A stretch of 64,000 nucleotides of DNA from Skermanella pratensis (GCF_008843145.1 NZ_CP030265.1:1161001-1225000); one strand, 5' to 3'; shown: positions 47,046-58,746, numbered from the stretch's first letter. The notes: generated by a model not told the origin, from the letters alone. Program-made: numbers and translations.

Positions 47046-47231
47046 ATGCAGAACGCTGCGAACCCTGCCCTGGTGTGGCGTCGGCTGCCGGTCATCCGGC
47101 GGCGGCGGATCGCTGTGCTGATCGGACAGATGGCCCGGCGCCAGCTGGGGGAACGGCCCGAAGCGCCAGGGAGGCCGGGCCATGAGCCTTGCGATCCCGC
47201 TGTCGGACAAGGTCACCGGTCGTCACCGTGA
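47046..47231 (+). CDS. Small ORF upstream of the serine recombinase (61 aa)
   Basis: Starts MQNAANPALVWRRLPVIRRR and continues with a hydrophobic/basic helix (IAVLIGQMARRQLGERP). Short ORFs of this WRRLP...RRR...LGQ type commonly precede recombinases of such elements in proteobacteria. The function is unknown; an accessory or directionality role is possible. It overlaps the recombinase start by 50 nt in another frame. Confidence 0.5.
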   Translation: MQNAANPALVWRRLPVIRRRRIAVLIGQMARRQLGERPEAPGRPGHEPCDPAVGQGHRSSP

Positions 47232-49222
47232 CCGGACGGCGGTTGTCTATCTTCGACAATCGACGCCGCAACAGGTTGGCCGACATCCGGAATCGACCCG
47301 CCTGCAGTACGGGCTGGTCGATCGCGCCCTTCAACTCGGCTGGGCGCGCGAGCGCATCATGGTCATCGACGAGGATCTCGGCCGCTCAGGCGGCTCAGCG
47401 GACCGGCCCGGGTTTCAGCGCCTGGTCGCCGAGGTCAGTCTCGACGGGTTGGCCTGGTGCTCGGCATCGAGATGTCCCGGCTGGCCCGCTCCTGCCGTGA
47501 CTGGCACCAGCTGCTCGAAATCTGCGCCTTGGCGGGAACCTTGATCGCCGACACCGATGGCGTTTGCGACCCAGAAACTATAACGACCGGCTTCTGCTCG
47601 GGCTCAAAGGCACCATGAGCGAGGCCGAGCTGCACCTTCTGAAGAATCGGATGGACGAGGGCAAGCGGGCCAAGGCCCGGCGCGGCGAGCTGTTCCGCAC
47701 CCTGCCGTGCGGCTATGTCCGCCGCCCATCGGGCGAGATCGCTCTGGATCCGGATGAGCAGGTCCAGGCCACCGTCCGCCTGGTCTTCGACCTGTTCGAA
47801 CGTCACCGCAGTGTCAATGGCGTGCTGGCCTGGTGCGTCGCCCATGATGTCCGGCTGCCCTGCCGGATCCCCTCCGGCCCGGCTAGGGGCGAGCTGGAGT
47901 GGCATCGGCCCAACCGGTCCTGGTTGGGACGTATGCTGCGCAACCCAACCTATACCGGGGCATACACGTATGGACGACGGCGCGCCGCGGCGCCGCTGGA
48001 TGAGTCCGCAGATAGCGATGGGTGGGAAGTGCTGCTTCGGGATCGTTGGCCATCCTATATCACGTGGGAGACCTACGAGAGGAATTGTGCGCAGGTGGCG
48101 GCGAACCGATCTCAGGGCCTAGGGGTGCCACGTGGCGGGTCAGCCTTGCTTTCCGGCCTGATCGAGTGCGGCCGGTGCGGCCAGCGCATGCTGACCCACT
48201 ATATCGCCCAGGGTCCTCACATGCGCTACGAGTGCAGCCGCGGCTACCTGAACTACGGCCAGGCGCATTGCCAGTCGCTGAGTGGGCGTGCCCTGGATGC
48301 CCTGGTCAGTCGCCTGATCCTTGAGGCGCTGGAGCCCGCCACCGTCGAGGTCAGCGTGCAGCTGGCTGAGGATATCGAGCTGGAGCGGATCACGCTGCAC
48401 CGGCAATGGCACCAGCGTCTGGAACGCAGCCGCTACGAGGTTGACCGGGCCCGCCGGCAATACGATCAGGTCGAGCCGGAGAACCGTCTGGTGGCGCGCA
48501 CCCTGGAGCGGCAGTGGGAGGAGGCGCTGGCCAGTCAGGTACGTGTCCAGGACGACTACAGCCGTTTCCTCGAGGAACAGCCGCTCCCCCTGACACCGCT
48601 GGACTGTGCGCGGATCCGCCAGTTGGCCGAGGACGTTCCGGCACTGTGGCAGGCAGATACGACCACCCCGGCCGACCGGCAGGCCATCGCCCAACTTCTG
48701 CTCGACCGTGTAGTGGTCACAGTCGAGGGCGACAGCGAAAGGGTGTCCGTAACCTGCCACTGGGCCGGCGGAACCTGTACCGGACATGAACTGCAGCGGC
48801 CAGTCCGGCGGCTCGAGCAGCTCAGCTACTTCGAAACCTTGAAGGAGCGCCTTGGTACTCTCGACAATGCCGGCCTGACGGCGGCCGAGATCGCGGCGCG
48901 CCTGAATGCCGAAGGCTGGCGCCCGGCCAAGCGCAGCGAGACCTTCAACGCCATGATGGTGAACGAGCTTCTCCATCGGGTCGGCGTGCCCCGGCAGGCG
49001 CGCCGCTCTCCCGCACTCCGGGTGACCCGCCAGGATCCTGCGGAATTGACTTTCCAGGAGTTGGCTCAGGTCCTGGAGATGCCGATCCAGACCTTGTACT
49101 GCTGGCTGCGCCAAGGTCTGCTGACGGGTCGCCTGGCGACGGTCGGCCGGCAGCATCTGTGGCTCATCAAGGCCGACGAAGCCGAGATCGAGCGATTGCG
49201 TCAGGTCCGCCTCATTACGTGA
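47182..49222 (+). CDS. Large serine recombinase (two one-base frameshifts as read)
   Basis: Reconstructed 680 aa. Catalytic Ser in VVYLRQSTPQQVGRH; Arg-rich LGIEMSRLARSCRDWH; the resolvase fold ends with GTMSEAELHLLKNRM. Then a recombinase domain (LRNPTYTGAYTYGRRR), a zinc ribbon (LIECGRCGQRML...RYECSRG), a coiled-coil region (QRLERSRYEVDRARRQYDQ), and a C-terminal MerR-like helix-turn-helix (LEMPIQTLYCWLRQGLLTG). Frame shifts are at 47444-47447 and 47570-47572, each fixed by one C. It should catalyse integration and excision of its own 2.35-kb element. Confidence 0.82.
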
Positions 49223-49279
49223 AAGCCAGGACGGCAATCCTACCACTCCATAGAAGAGGCTTGAGACGCATTATGGTGC

Positions 49280-49652
49280 AGCAATCTCGAGGACTGGAAG
49301 CCGTCTCCATCGCGAATGATCTCCTCGCGCATCAGGGCGGAAATCAGTGCGCTGGGCGTGATGGCGGAAGATTCGACCTTCAGCGATCGACACGCCTACT
49401 GGAAATACTACCAGGAACTTCTGGCGGCTGATATTTCCGGCGACACCGGCGACAGCCATCGCAGGACGTTGATCGAGGCTCACGCGGCCCGCCACACCGA
49501 ACGCCTGCTGGACAAGGTTGGAGCCAAGGCCGTCGATTTCGGACTCAAGCTCGTCAAATGCGATCCAAGTTCCTTGAACCCGAGCGCCGAAGGCTTTGCT
49601 TCCCACTACGAGGTCGGTGCTCCGGCCGAGGGCGAACCGGACGTCGCGCTTA
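49280..49652 (+). pseudogene. Receiver-domain protein, fragment 2 (middle ~124 aa)
   Basis: Reads SNLEDWKPSPSRMISSRIRAE, then HAYWKYYQELLAADISGD and EAHAARHTERLLDKVGAKAV, a helical region without a recognised domain, up to GEPDVAL where the IS5 element enters. An internal ATG at 49316 makes it look like a separate 137-aa gene running into the IS, but the frame joins fragment 1 at the TGC core and fragment 3 across the TTA duplication. Confidence 0.7.
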
Positions 49653-50514
49653 GAGCGTCTAACAAAACCTTGATGAGAGGCTGGCGCCGCCTATCTGAAG
49701 GGCATGGCGAAACCCCTTGTCAGCGATGAGCTGTGGGCGGTCGTGGCGCCGCTGTTGCCGTCCCGTCCGCCCCGTCCGAAAGGTGGTCGGCCGCCGGTCG
49801 ATGACCGGGCGGCGCTGACCGGCATCCTGTTCGTGTTGAAAAGTGGCATTCCGTGGGAGATGCTGCCGCAAGAGATGGGCTGTGGCTCGGGCATGACCTG
49901 CTGGCGGCGGTTGCGCGACTGGCAGTCCGCGGGGGTCTGGGAGACGTTGCACCACGTTCTTCTGGACCGGCTGGGCAAGGCCAACGCGATCGACTGGAGC
50001 CGGGCGGCGCTGGACAGCGCCAGCGTCCCGGCAAAAAGGGGGCCGGGAGACCGGGCCGAACCCGACCGACCGCGGCAAGCCGGGCTCCAAGCGCCACGTC
50101 GTCATCGACGCCAATGGCATCCCGTTGGCCGTGACCCTGTCGGCCGCCAACGTCCACGACAGCCGCATGCTGGAGGCCACGGTGGACGCCATCCCGGCCA
50201 TTCGCCAGTGCGCCGGACGGCCCCGCCGCCGTCCCGCCAAGCTCCACGCCGACAAGGGTTATGATTTCTCCCGCTGCCGCCGCGCCTTGCGCCGGCGCGC
50301 CATCATTCCCCGCATCGCGCGCCGCGGCATCGAAAACAGCGAACGGCTCGGCCGGCACCGCTGGAAGGTCGAACGCACCTTGGCATGGTTCGCCCGATTC
50401 CGGCGGATCTCCGTGCGCTACGAACGCCGGATCGATATCTTTGCCGCCTTCAATCACCTCGCCGCAGCCCTCATCACCTTCCGCTTCGTCGAACGATGGT
50501 TATGTTAGGCACTC
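49653..50514 (+). mobile_element. IS5-family insertion sequence
   Basis: 862 bp. Terminal inverted repeats GAGCGTCTAACAAAACC (from 49653) and GAGTGCCTAACATAACC (complement, from 50514) match at 14 of 17 positions. Flanked by TTA at 49650-49652 and 50515-50517, a 3-bp target duplication. Removing the element and one TTA rejoins the receiver gene in frame (DVAL to NHYNAYIS), which confirms the ends. Confidence 0.9.
49704..50508 (+). CDS. IS5-family transposase in two frames
   Basis: Frame 1 (from 49704) gives MAKPLVSDELWAVVAPLLPS and GIPWEMLPQEMGCGSGMTCW to the first catalytic region ALDSASVPAK. The second frame continues KPGSKRHVVIDANGIPLAV, LSAANVHDSRMLEATV, and the Glu region WKVERTLAWFARFRR. 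The switch is at the AAAAAGGGGG run, 50033-50042. Many IS5 elements of this group use programmed slippage at such a site; here the required shift is +1 (or two bases are missing), so either slippage or an indel is possible. Confidence 0.82.
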
Positions 50515-50517
50515 TTA

Positions 50518-51098
50518 ATCACTACAATGCTTATATTTCCACTAAGCCCGTATCGGGGTGGCACCTTCATCCGGGCCATATTCTTCAGTTGGAAAACGAG
50601 CTTTGGGTCTGCGTCTCGCCCGCATGCGACTTGGTGCCAAAGCAGAAGAACCAAATCGGCATCATTGGATCCTCACGGTCGTCGACGAAACCGTTCCTCG
50701 TGGTGAAACTCCATGCCCGCCCCGCCGTTGAGCGTGCTGACGTAAATTCGAACACGATGGTCTTCCTGCTCAACGAGAAGGATCACCAGGTAACGACCTA
50801 CAGCGTTTTCCCAAAAAAGGGCGAGCATGGATCGCCCATCTGGCGGATGATGTTCGCGCACAACCACGGTCAATTCAAGATAGAGGCAGACAAGACCGCC
50901 GATATGGGCCTTCAAATAGTGAGCGGTGAGTCTGGGGCGCTTGAAATCAAATCAGTAGAAGCTCGCATCGTTGCTCAGCTCCGTTATGAATACGCATTGA
51001 ATCTAGTCAACAAACTGGGCGTAGAATTCACCAGAATCGGTCTCGACTTCGTCGCGCCGCCAGCCGCCGAGGAAAAGAATGATGGAACAAAAACCTGA
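50518..51098 (+). pseudogene. Receiver-domain protein, fragment 3 (C-terminal ~193 aa)
   Basis: Continues fragment 2 as NHYNAYISTKPVSGWHLHPG, then a beta-rich domain, HILQLENELWVCVSPACDLV, with lysine-rich loops and MVFLLNEKDHQVTTYSVFPK, ending AAEEKNDGTKT. Reassembled, the three pieces make 610 aa: receiver, helical middle, and this C-terminal domain of unknown function, which may be the effector or DNA-end sensor. The stop at 51096-51098 lies 20 nt inside vsr, so the original operon was contiguous. Confidence 0.7.
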
Positions 51099-51546
51099 GG
51101 GGAGCGGACAAATACAGCCGGTGTCGGCTCTTTCAAGCACTGAAGTCTCCGCGGAGCGAAGCCGAAACATGCGGGCGGTCCGCAGCGGAGACACGAAGCC
51201 TGAGATAGCTGTTCGGAAACTGCTCCATCGTCTCGGCTACCGGTTTCGGCTGCGGCGGGCGGATCTCCCGGGCAAGCCCGACATCGTGCTGCCTCGCTAC
51301 AAATTGGTCGTCTTCGTGCACGGATACTTCTGGCATCGGCACGACTGCAAGCGGGCGACCATTCCAAAGACGCGAACCGACTTCTGGGAGACAAAACTTT
51401 CGGCGAATGCAGCACGCGACGCGCGAGTGCTGAAATTGCTGCAGGAACTCGGATGGCGAAGCGTGGTAATTTGGGAATGCGAGACTCGTGACCATGATCT
51501 CATTGCTGGACGTATCGCCGATGCGATTACGTCCGCAATATCTTAA
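51079..51546 (+). CDS. vsr: Very short patch repair endonuclease (Vsr)
   Basis: 155 aa, typical length. Vsr-fold nicking enzyme: RSRNMRAVRSGDTKPEIAVR, catalytic Asp in LPGKPDIVLPRYKLVVFVHG, zinc/active-site His and Cys in YFWHRHDCKRATIPKTR, NAARDARVLKLLQELGW and VVIWECE. Vsr normally nicks T:G mismatches left by deamination at 5-methylcytosine sites and is encoded beside its C5-methylase, as here. It is gene 4 of the operon and reads intact. In this context it could also serve as the restriction nuclease. Confidence 0.92.
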   Translation: MMEQKPEGSGQIQPVSALSSTEVSAERSRNMRAVRSGDTKPEIAVRKLLHRLGYRFRLRRADLPGKPDIVLPRYKLVVFVHGYFWHRHDCKRATIPKTRTDFWETKLSANAARDARVLKLLQELGWRSVVIWECETRDHDLIAGRIADAITSAIS

Positions 51547-51706
51547 ATTTACGCGAAGCGGACATTCGGTTTGAGAAGGTCCCTGTTTGCCTGGACAGTT
51601 AGCTAAGCTTGGTTTGCCCATGATAAAAGATGGACCCGAAGACGGGGAAACGGAAGCAGTATTCAGGGATGCGTGCGGTCGATCATCGCGCGACGCTCGG
51701 CCAAGC

Positions 51707-51991
51707 CTACTTGCCGAGCCTCCTGACCGGAAAATCGTTCTTGACCTTCAGCGGGTCGATCCAGCGATAGAGTTCACCGACCTGGGTTTCGCTGATCTTG
51801 TCGTCACGATCGCTGCCGCTCTCGAACACGCCGGTCGCGCCGTCGAGCAGCGCCTTCTTTCAGGCATGGATCTGGCTGCGATGGATACCGTACTAACCTG
51901 CCAGTTCGCCGACCGTGCAGTCGCCCTTGATCGCCGCCAAGGCCACCTTCGCCTTGAACGTCGCGCTGTGTTTCTGCCGAGACTGCTTCAC
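51707..51991 (-). pseudogene. IS3-family OrfA remnant
   Basis: From the GTG at 51989-51991 the minus strand reads KQSRQKHSATFKAKVALAAI, TVGELAG, stop, YGIHRSQIHA, stop, KKALLDGATGVFE, DDKISETQVGELYRWID. This is the helix-turn-helix OrfA of an IS3-type element (RHSAEFKAKVALEA...YGVHPTQIHQWKK in intact members) with two internal stops. No OrfB is present. The rest of the 540-bp stretch 51547-52086 shows nothing I can support. Confidence 0.75.
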
Positions 51992-52086
51992 TGACTGCTC
52001 CTGCTTCTAAGCCGCAATTAGGAGCAGGACGCTCAAATACTTACCTGTCTCATTTCCGGAGTCCATCTCAGTCCGGATCAGCGGTC

Positions 52087-53930
<1,844 letters not shown>

Positions 53931-54157
53931 GTTCTCTATCTTCTCTTCGCTCAGCTTTCGCGCATCGATTCCGCACTGCACCTTACTGCCACACGGCACG
54001 GCGGCAACCCAAGTAAACTTATGTTTCACAATGTTGCGCATCGTGTCGGGGTGCGGTGCGTGCGGCTTATGACTTGACGATGACGGGAACCGGCGCTCAA
54101 GTGAGCCGGTTACGCCATGCTGTAACCGTTGCATGAACCATTGCACACAGGACGACG

Positions 54158-54502
54158 ATGCCGCCCAGAGTGAACCCGCTGAAGCTCAACCCGCTCCAGC
54201 TCAAGACCTTGACGCTGCTGCAGGAATTGGGCCGGCTGATCGGCACCCCCGCTTCCGAGGAAGGGGAGGGCGCCCTTCTGGTCAACCAGTTCCCCCATGC
54301 CCACGGCAACCATTTCCACATGGGCGACGCGGTCGTCTCGACCGCCGACGCCAACGGCCTGAGCAACCCGTCTGTCTGGATGGCGCTGGAGCGCAAGGGC
54401 CTGATCAAGTCCCGGTTCCCCCACGCCGCCGTGATCACTCTCGAAGGCATGGGGTATGAGACGGGACTCGGGGACAAGATCCTCCACCGCTCGGACCATT
54501 GA
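54158..54502 (+). CDS. Conserved small protein of unknown function (114 aa)
   Basis: ATG at 54158. Starts MPPRVNPLKLNPLQLKTLTL, has the unusual His-rich stretch QFPHAHGNHFHMGDAVVS, then LSNPSVWMALERKGLIKSRF and ITLEGMGYETG. The helical N-terminus and the LERKGLI...FPHAAVITLEG pattern look like a winged-helix fold. No family assigned. It is alone between glmS and the amidase gene. Confidence 0.65.
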   Translation: MPPRVNPLKLNPLQLKTLTLLQELGRLIGTPASEEGEGALLVNQFPHAHGNHFHMGDAVVSTADANGLSNPSVWMALERKGLIKSRFPHAAVITLEGMGYETGLGDKILHRSDH

Positions 54503-54535
54503 CGGCAGAGGCGGGGAGCCGGGCCGGCCGGGGCG

Positions 54536-55896
54536 TCAGGCGACCACCGGCTCGACCCCGCGCGCCAGCGCCAGCAGGCGGCGGTCGTGGCCGCGCTTGC
54601 CGACCAGCATGATCCCGACCGCCAGCCCGCCGGAGGCGCAGGGCAGCGTGACCGCCGGGCGGTCCAGGAAATTGAACAGCGACGGGTTGCGCAGGACCAT
54701 CATGTTGAGGCGCGTGTAGTCCGCGTCGTCGGCCAGTTCGTCGAACCGGGGCGCCACGACGGGCACGGTCGGCAGCAGCAGGGCGTCGAAGTCCCGGGTC
54801 TGCTCCGCCGCCTCGGCCATGATCGCGTCGCGCGCCTCCAGCAACTCGATATAGTCGACCGCGCTCATCAGGGAGCCGCGCAGGATGCGCGACGCGACGC
54901 GGGGTCGTACCCGGCTCCCCGGCTGGCGATCAGGTCCTTGTGCCAGGCCAGGGCCTCGGAAGTGACGAACCCGCCCTTGGCGTTGACGGCGGGAATCCGG
55001 GCGAGGGCCGGCACCGACAGGTCGGTGATCCGGGCGCCGGCCCCGGACAGCCGGGAGAGCGCGTCGGAGAAGGCGGCGGAGACGGTGGCGTCCAGCCCGT
55101 CCAGCACGATCTCCTGCGGGACCGCCAGGCGCAGGCCCGCCACCGGGGCGGCATCCGGCACGGCGTTCGGCATGGCGGGGGACTCCCCGGCCAGCACCGC
55201 GTCGAGCAGGGCGCAGCACGCGACCGAGCGGGCGAGCGGGCCGACGGTGTCCAGCGTCCGGGACAGCGGCAGCGCGCCGGTGCGGGGAACCCGCGCCTGG
55301 GTGGGCTTGAACCCGGCCAGCCCGCAGAAGGCGGCGGGGATGCGGACCGAGCCGCCGGTGTCGGAGCCGATCGCGGCGGCGGCCATGCCGTCGGTCACCG
55401 ACACGGCGGCCCCCGACGAGGAGCCGCCAGGGATGCGGTCGCGGTCGCGCGGGTTGCCGGGGGTGCCGTAATGCGGGTTGACGCCCAGGCCGGAGAACGC
55501 GAATTCCGTCATGTTGGTGCGGCCGACGATCACGGCCCCCGCGGCCCGCAGCCGCGCCACCACGGGCGCGTCGGCGGCGGCCGGGGCGGCGTCCTTCAGC
55601 ACGGCCGAGCCGGCGGTGGTGACCTGGCCCGCGATGTCGAACAGGTCCTTGACGGAGATGGGCAGCCCGGCGAGCGGCGACGGCACGATCCCGGCCTTCC
55701 GCAGCCGGTCCGACGCTTCGGCCTGGGCCAGTGCTGCGGCGCGGTTGACGGCGATGTCGGCCAGGATGAAGACGCGCGCACCCTCGCCGGCCGGGTCGGC
55801 GATCCGGTCGAACGCCGCCTCCGTCAGCTTGAGGCTGGTGGTGCGGCCGGCGGCGAGGTCGGCCGCCAGGGAGGCGATCGTCTGGACTGTGGGCAT
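54536..55896 (-). CDS. Amidase signature family enzyme (one-base frameshift as read)
   Basis: Reconstructed 453 aa from the ATG at 55894-55896. Amidase-signature hydrolase: catalytic Lys in ISVKDLFDIAGQVT, first Ser in PGGSSSGAAVSV, and GSDTGGSVRIPAAFCGLAGF with the nucleophile. The frame breaks at 54901-54904 (GAGYDP, then VASRILRGSLMSAVDYIELL in another frame) and is repaired by one C. It continues to LPTVPVVAPRFDEL and the C-terminus VEPVVA. It could be an aryl/acyl amidase or allophanate-type hydrolase; a GatA role is unlikely because gatB and gatC are absent. Confidence 0.85.
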
Positions 55897-56156
55897 TCGG
55901 GAACTCTCTCCAGGTGACGTCGTGTGGATCCGCGATGATACAGGTCCGTGCATGGTCGATCACGCGGGGCTGTCGGCGGAACCGGATTGTGGCGGCTCGC
56001 CCCGCTTGCCGGCCATGGCAGCCGCGACCCTTTTCCGTTTGCCCAACGGGGCCGGTTCCGATACTTACCGGCCCGGTGCGTCCGGTCGAGGCCGGATCCT
56101 TGACGCGAGCCCCTTGAAGCGAGCCTTTCGAAGCGAATCCGGGACCCATTGCCGGC

Positions 56157-57304
56157 ATGACCGAAACGATGAACAGAGCGCTGCTGCCCGCCGGCCTGCA
56201 CGACGTGCTGCCGCGCGAAGCCGCCTTCGAAGCCACCATCGTCGAGCGGCTGATGGCCGAGTTCGCGCTGAACGGGTTCGAGCGCGTCAAGCCGCCGCTG
56301 ATCGAATTCGAGGCGAGCCTGCTGTCGGGGCCGGGGGCCGCGATGGCGACCCAGACCTTCCGGCTGATGGACCCGATCTCCCAGCGCATGCTCGCGATCC
56401 GGCCGGACATGACCCTGCAGGTCGCCCGCATCGCGACCACCCGCCTCGCCAACGAGCCGCGCCCGCTTCGCCTCAGCTATGGCGGGCAGGTGCTGCGCGT
56501 CAAAGGATCGCAGCTCCGGCCGGAACGGCAGTTCGGCCAGGTCGGGGTGGAGCTGATCGGCGCGTTCCAGCCCACGTCCGACGCGGAAGTCGTGCTGCTG
56601 GCCTACGCCGCGCTGAAGGCGGTGGGTGTGGCCAACATTTCCGTGGACCTGAACGTGCCGACGCTGGTCCCCTCGGTCTGCCGCGGGCTGGACCTGCCGG
56701 AGGACGAGACCACGCGGCTGCGCCAGGCGCTGGACCGCAAGGACGCCGCCGAGGTGGCGGCGGTGGGCGGCAAGGCCGCCGACCTGCTGGCCGGGATGAT
56801 GGGGGCGTCGGGACCTGCCGAGCGGGCGGTGGAGCTGCTGGCGGCCCTGGACCTGCCGGAGGAGGCCGAGGCGGACCGCCGGCGGCTGACCGAGGTGGTC
56901 CGGCTGATCCGGGACGCCGCTCCCGACCTGATGCTGACGGTCGATCCGGTCGAGCACCGGGGGTTCGAATACCAGACCGGCACCAGCTTCACCCTGTTCT
57001 CGCGCGGGGTCCGCGGCGAGCTGGGCCGCGGCGGCCGGTACCGGGCGGGGGAGGCCCGTCGGGCGAGCCCTCGACCGGCTTCACCCTGTATCTGGATACC
57101 GTGCTGCGCGCCGTGCCCGATCCGGCGCCAATGCCGAGGGTGTTCCTGCCGATCGGGACGGACGCCGCCGACGGCGCGCGGCTACGGTCCGAGGGCTGGG
57201 TCACGGTGCGCGCGCTGGAAGCGCTGGACGACCCGGCGGCCGAGGCGCGCCGGCTGCGCTGCACCCATATTTTCACCGGCGGCCGGATCCATCCGGCCGC
57301 CTGA
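56157..57304 (+). CDS. hisZ: ATP phosphoribosyltransferase regulatory subunit (one-base frameshift as read)
   Basis: Reconstructed 382 aa. HisRS-like paralogue without catalytic residues, which activates the short-form HisG in histidine synthesis. Markers: LLPAGLHDVLPREAAFEATI, LRPDMT-type AIRPDMTLQVARIATTRLA, LRLSYGGQVLRV, GVELIGAFQPTSDAEVV, and GFEYQTGTSFTLFSRG. The frame shifts in the G-run at 57047-57051 and continues as GEPSTGFTLYLDTVLRAVPD, ending FTGGRIHPAA. Position just before purA is usual in this group. The shift is probably a sequence error. Confidence 0.9.
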
Positions 57305-57393
57305 TCACCGAGGGACCGGCGCGCCGTTCGGCCGTCCGGCCGATGTCCGGAGGGGGCGCCAACCTTCTCCGCTGAGTAGCGTGGAGAGACACG

Positions 57394-58686
57394 ATGGCAA
57401 ACGTAGCGGTGGTCGGCTCCCAGTGGGGCGACGAGGGTAAAGGCAAGATCGTCGATTGGCTGTCCAGCCGGGCCGACGTGGTGGTTCGCTATCAGGGCGG
57501 CCATAATGCCGGCCATACGCTGGTCATCAACGGCGTCGAGTACAAGTTGAGCCTGCTGCCGTCGGGCGTGGTCCGGCCCGGCAAGCTGTCGGTCATCGGC
57601 AACGGCGTCGTGGTCGATCCCTGGGCGCTGGTGCGCGAGATCGACGCGATCCGGCAGAAGGGCGTCGAGATCTCGCCGGAGAACCTGCTGATCGCCGAGA
57701 ACGCGACTCTGATCCTGCCGATCCACGGCACGGTGGACCGCGCCCGCGAGGAGGCGCTCGGCACCCTGAAGATCGGCACCACCGGCCGCGGCATCGGCCC
57801 GGCCTACGAGGACAAGGTTGCCCGCCGGGCGATCCGCCTGTGCGACCTGGCCGACGACGCGGTGCTGGAGGAGAAGGTCGACAAGCTGCTGTTCCATCAC
57901 AACGCGCTGCTGCGCGGCCTGGGCTCGGACGAGATCAGCCGTGACGAGGTGCTGCAGGGCTTGCGGGAGATCGCCCCGCAGGTGCGGCCCTACGCGGCGG
58001 TGGTCTGGGAGAAGCTTGACGAGATGCGGCGCGCCGGCAAGCGCATCCTGTTCGAGGGCGCCCAGGGCGCCATGCTCGACGTGGACCACGGGACATATCC
58101 GTACGTCACCTCGTCCAACACCGTTTCCGGCAACGCCTCCACCGGCTGCGGCATGGGCCCCGGGGCCGTGGGGTACGTGCTGGGCATCACCAAGGCGTAC
58201 ACCACCCGCGTCGGTTCCGGCCCGTTCCCGACCGAGCAGGTCAACGAGATCGGCGACCGGCTGGGCCAGCGCGGACGGGAGTTCGGCACCGTCACCGGGC
58301 GCAAGCGCCGCTGCGGCTGGTTCGACGCCGTCATGGTTCGCCAGGCGGTCAAGGTCGGCGGCATCAACGGCATCGCGCTGACCAAGCTGGACGTGCTGGA
58401 CGGCTTCGAGGAGCTGAAGGTCTGCGTCGGCTACCGCTACCAGGGGCAGGAGCTGCACCACTTCCCGGCCGGTCAGTCGGCCCAGGCCGGCGTGGAGCCG
58501 ATCTTCGAATCGATGCCCGGCTGGAGCGAGAGCACCCAGGGCGCCCGGAGCTGGGCCGACCTGCCGGCCACGGCGATCAAGTATATCCGCCGGATCGAGG
58601 AGCTGATCGAGGCGCCGGTCGCGATGCTGTCGACCAGCCCGGAGCGCGACGACACGATCCTGGTGACCGATCCGTTCCAGGATTGA
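57394..58686 (+). CDS. purA: Adenylosuccinate synthetase
   Basis: 430 aa. Joins IMP and aspartate with GTP on the way to AMP. GTP loop [74 protein letters not shown] and [14 protein letters not shown] are all intact. ATG at 57394 follows GTGGAGAG. It is 89 bp after hisZ and could share its transcript. Confidence 0.97.
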   Translation: MANVAVVGSQWGDEGKGKIVDWLSSRADVVVRYQGGHNAGHTLVINGVEYKLSLLPSGVVRPGKLSVIGNGVVVDPWALVREIDAIRQKGVEISPENLLIAENATLILPIHGTVDRAREEALGTLKIGTTGRGIGPAYEDKVARRAIRLCDLADDAVLEEKVDKLLFHHNALLRGLGSDEISRDEVLQGLREIAPQVRPYAAVVWEKLDEMRRAGKRILFEGAQGAMLDVDHGTYPYVTSSNTVSGNASTGCGMGPGAVGYVLGITKAYTTRVGSGPFPTEQVNEIGDRLGQRGREFGTVTGRKRRCGWFDAVMVRQAVKVGGINGIALTKLDVLDGFEELKVCVGYRYQGQELHHFPAGQSAQAGVEPIFESMPGWSESTQGARSWADLPATAIKYIRRIEELIEAPVAMLSTSPERDDTILVTDPFQD

Positions 58687-58717
58687 GGTTGGGAACGGGG
58701 TTGAGCGGGGTTTGGGG

Positions 58718-58743
58718 ACGGCGGGCCTTTGCCAGCCGTTTTC
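58718..58743 (+). terminator. Weak hairpin terminator between purA and lipB
   Basis: ACGGC (58718-58722) and GCCGT (58735-58739) with a 12-nt loop, followed by a short T-run. It would serve purA; the short stem makes it a modest call. Confidence 0.4.
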
Positions 58744-58746
58744 CGT

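Larger units (their letters stand above)
46932..49279 (+). mobile_element. Serine-recombinase element inserted in the receiver gene
   Basis: 2348 bp containing a small ORF and a large serine recombinase. Boundaries are inferred. TGC at 46929-46931 and TGC at 49277-49279 flank it as a short common core. Joining left and right at that core gives a continuous frame (ETLRC then SNLEDWKPSPSRM) across the receiver protein. No inverted repeats or long target duplication are seen, as expected for serine-recombinase integration. Confidence 0.65.

Noticed and set aside
49316-49729. Independent 137-aa gene before the IS5 transposase
   Set aside because: Its last third reads into the IS5 end; before that it is the middle of the split receiver gene.
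54536-55896. GatA subunit of the Asp/Glu-tRNA amidotransferase
   Set aside because: The amidase signature is generic, no gatB/gatC is nearby, and the sequence lacks the usual GatA opening.
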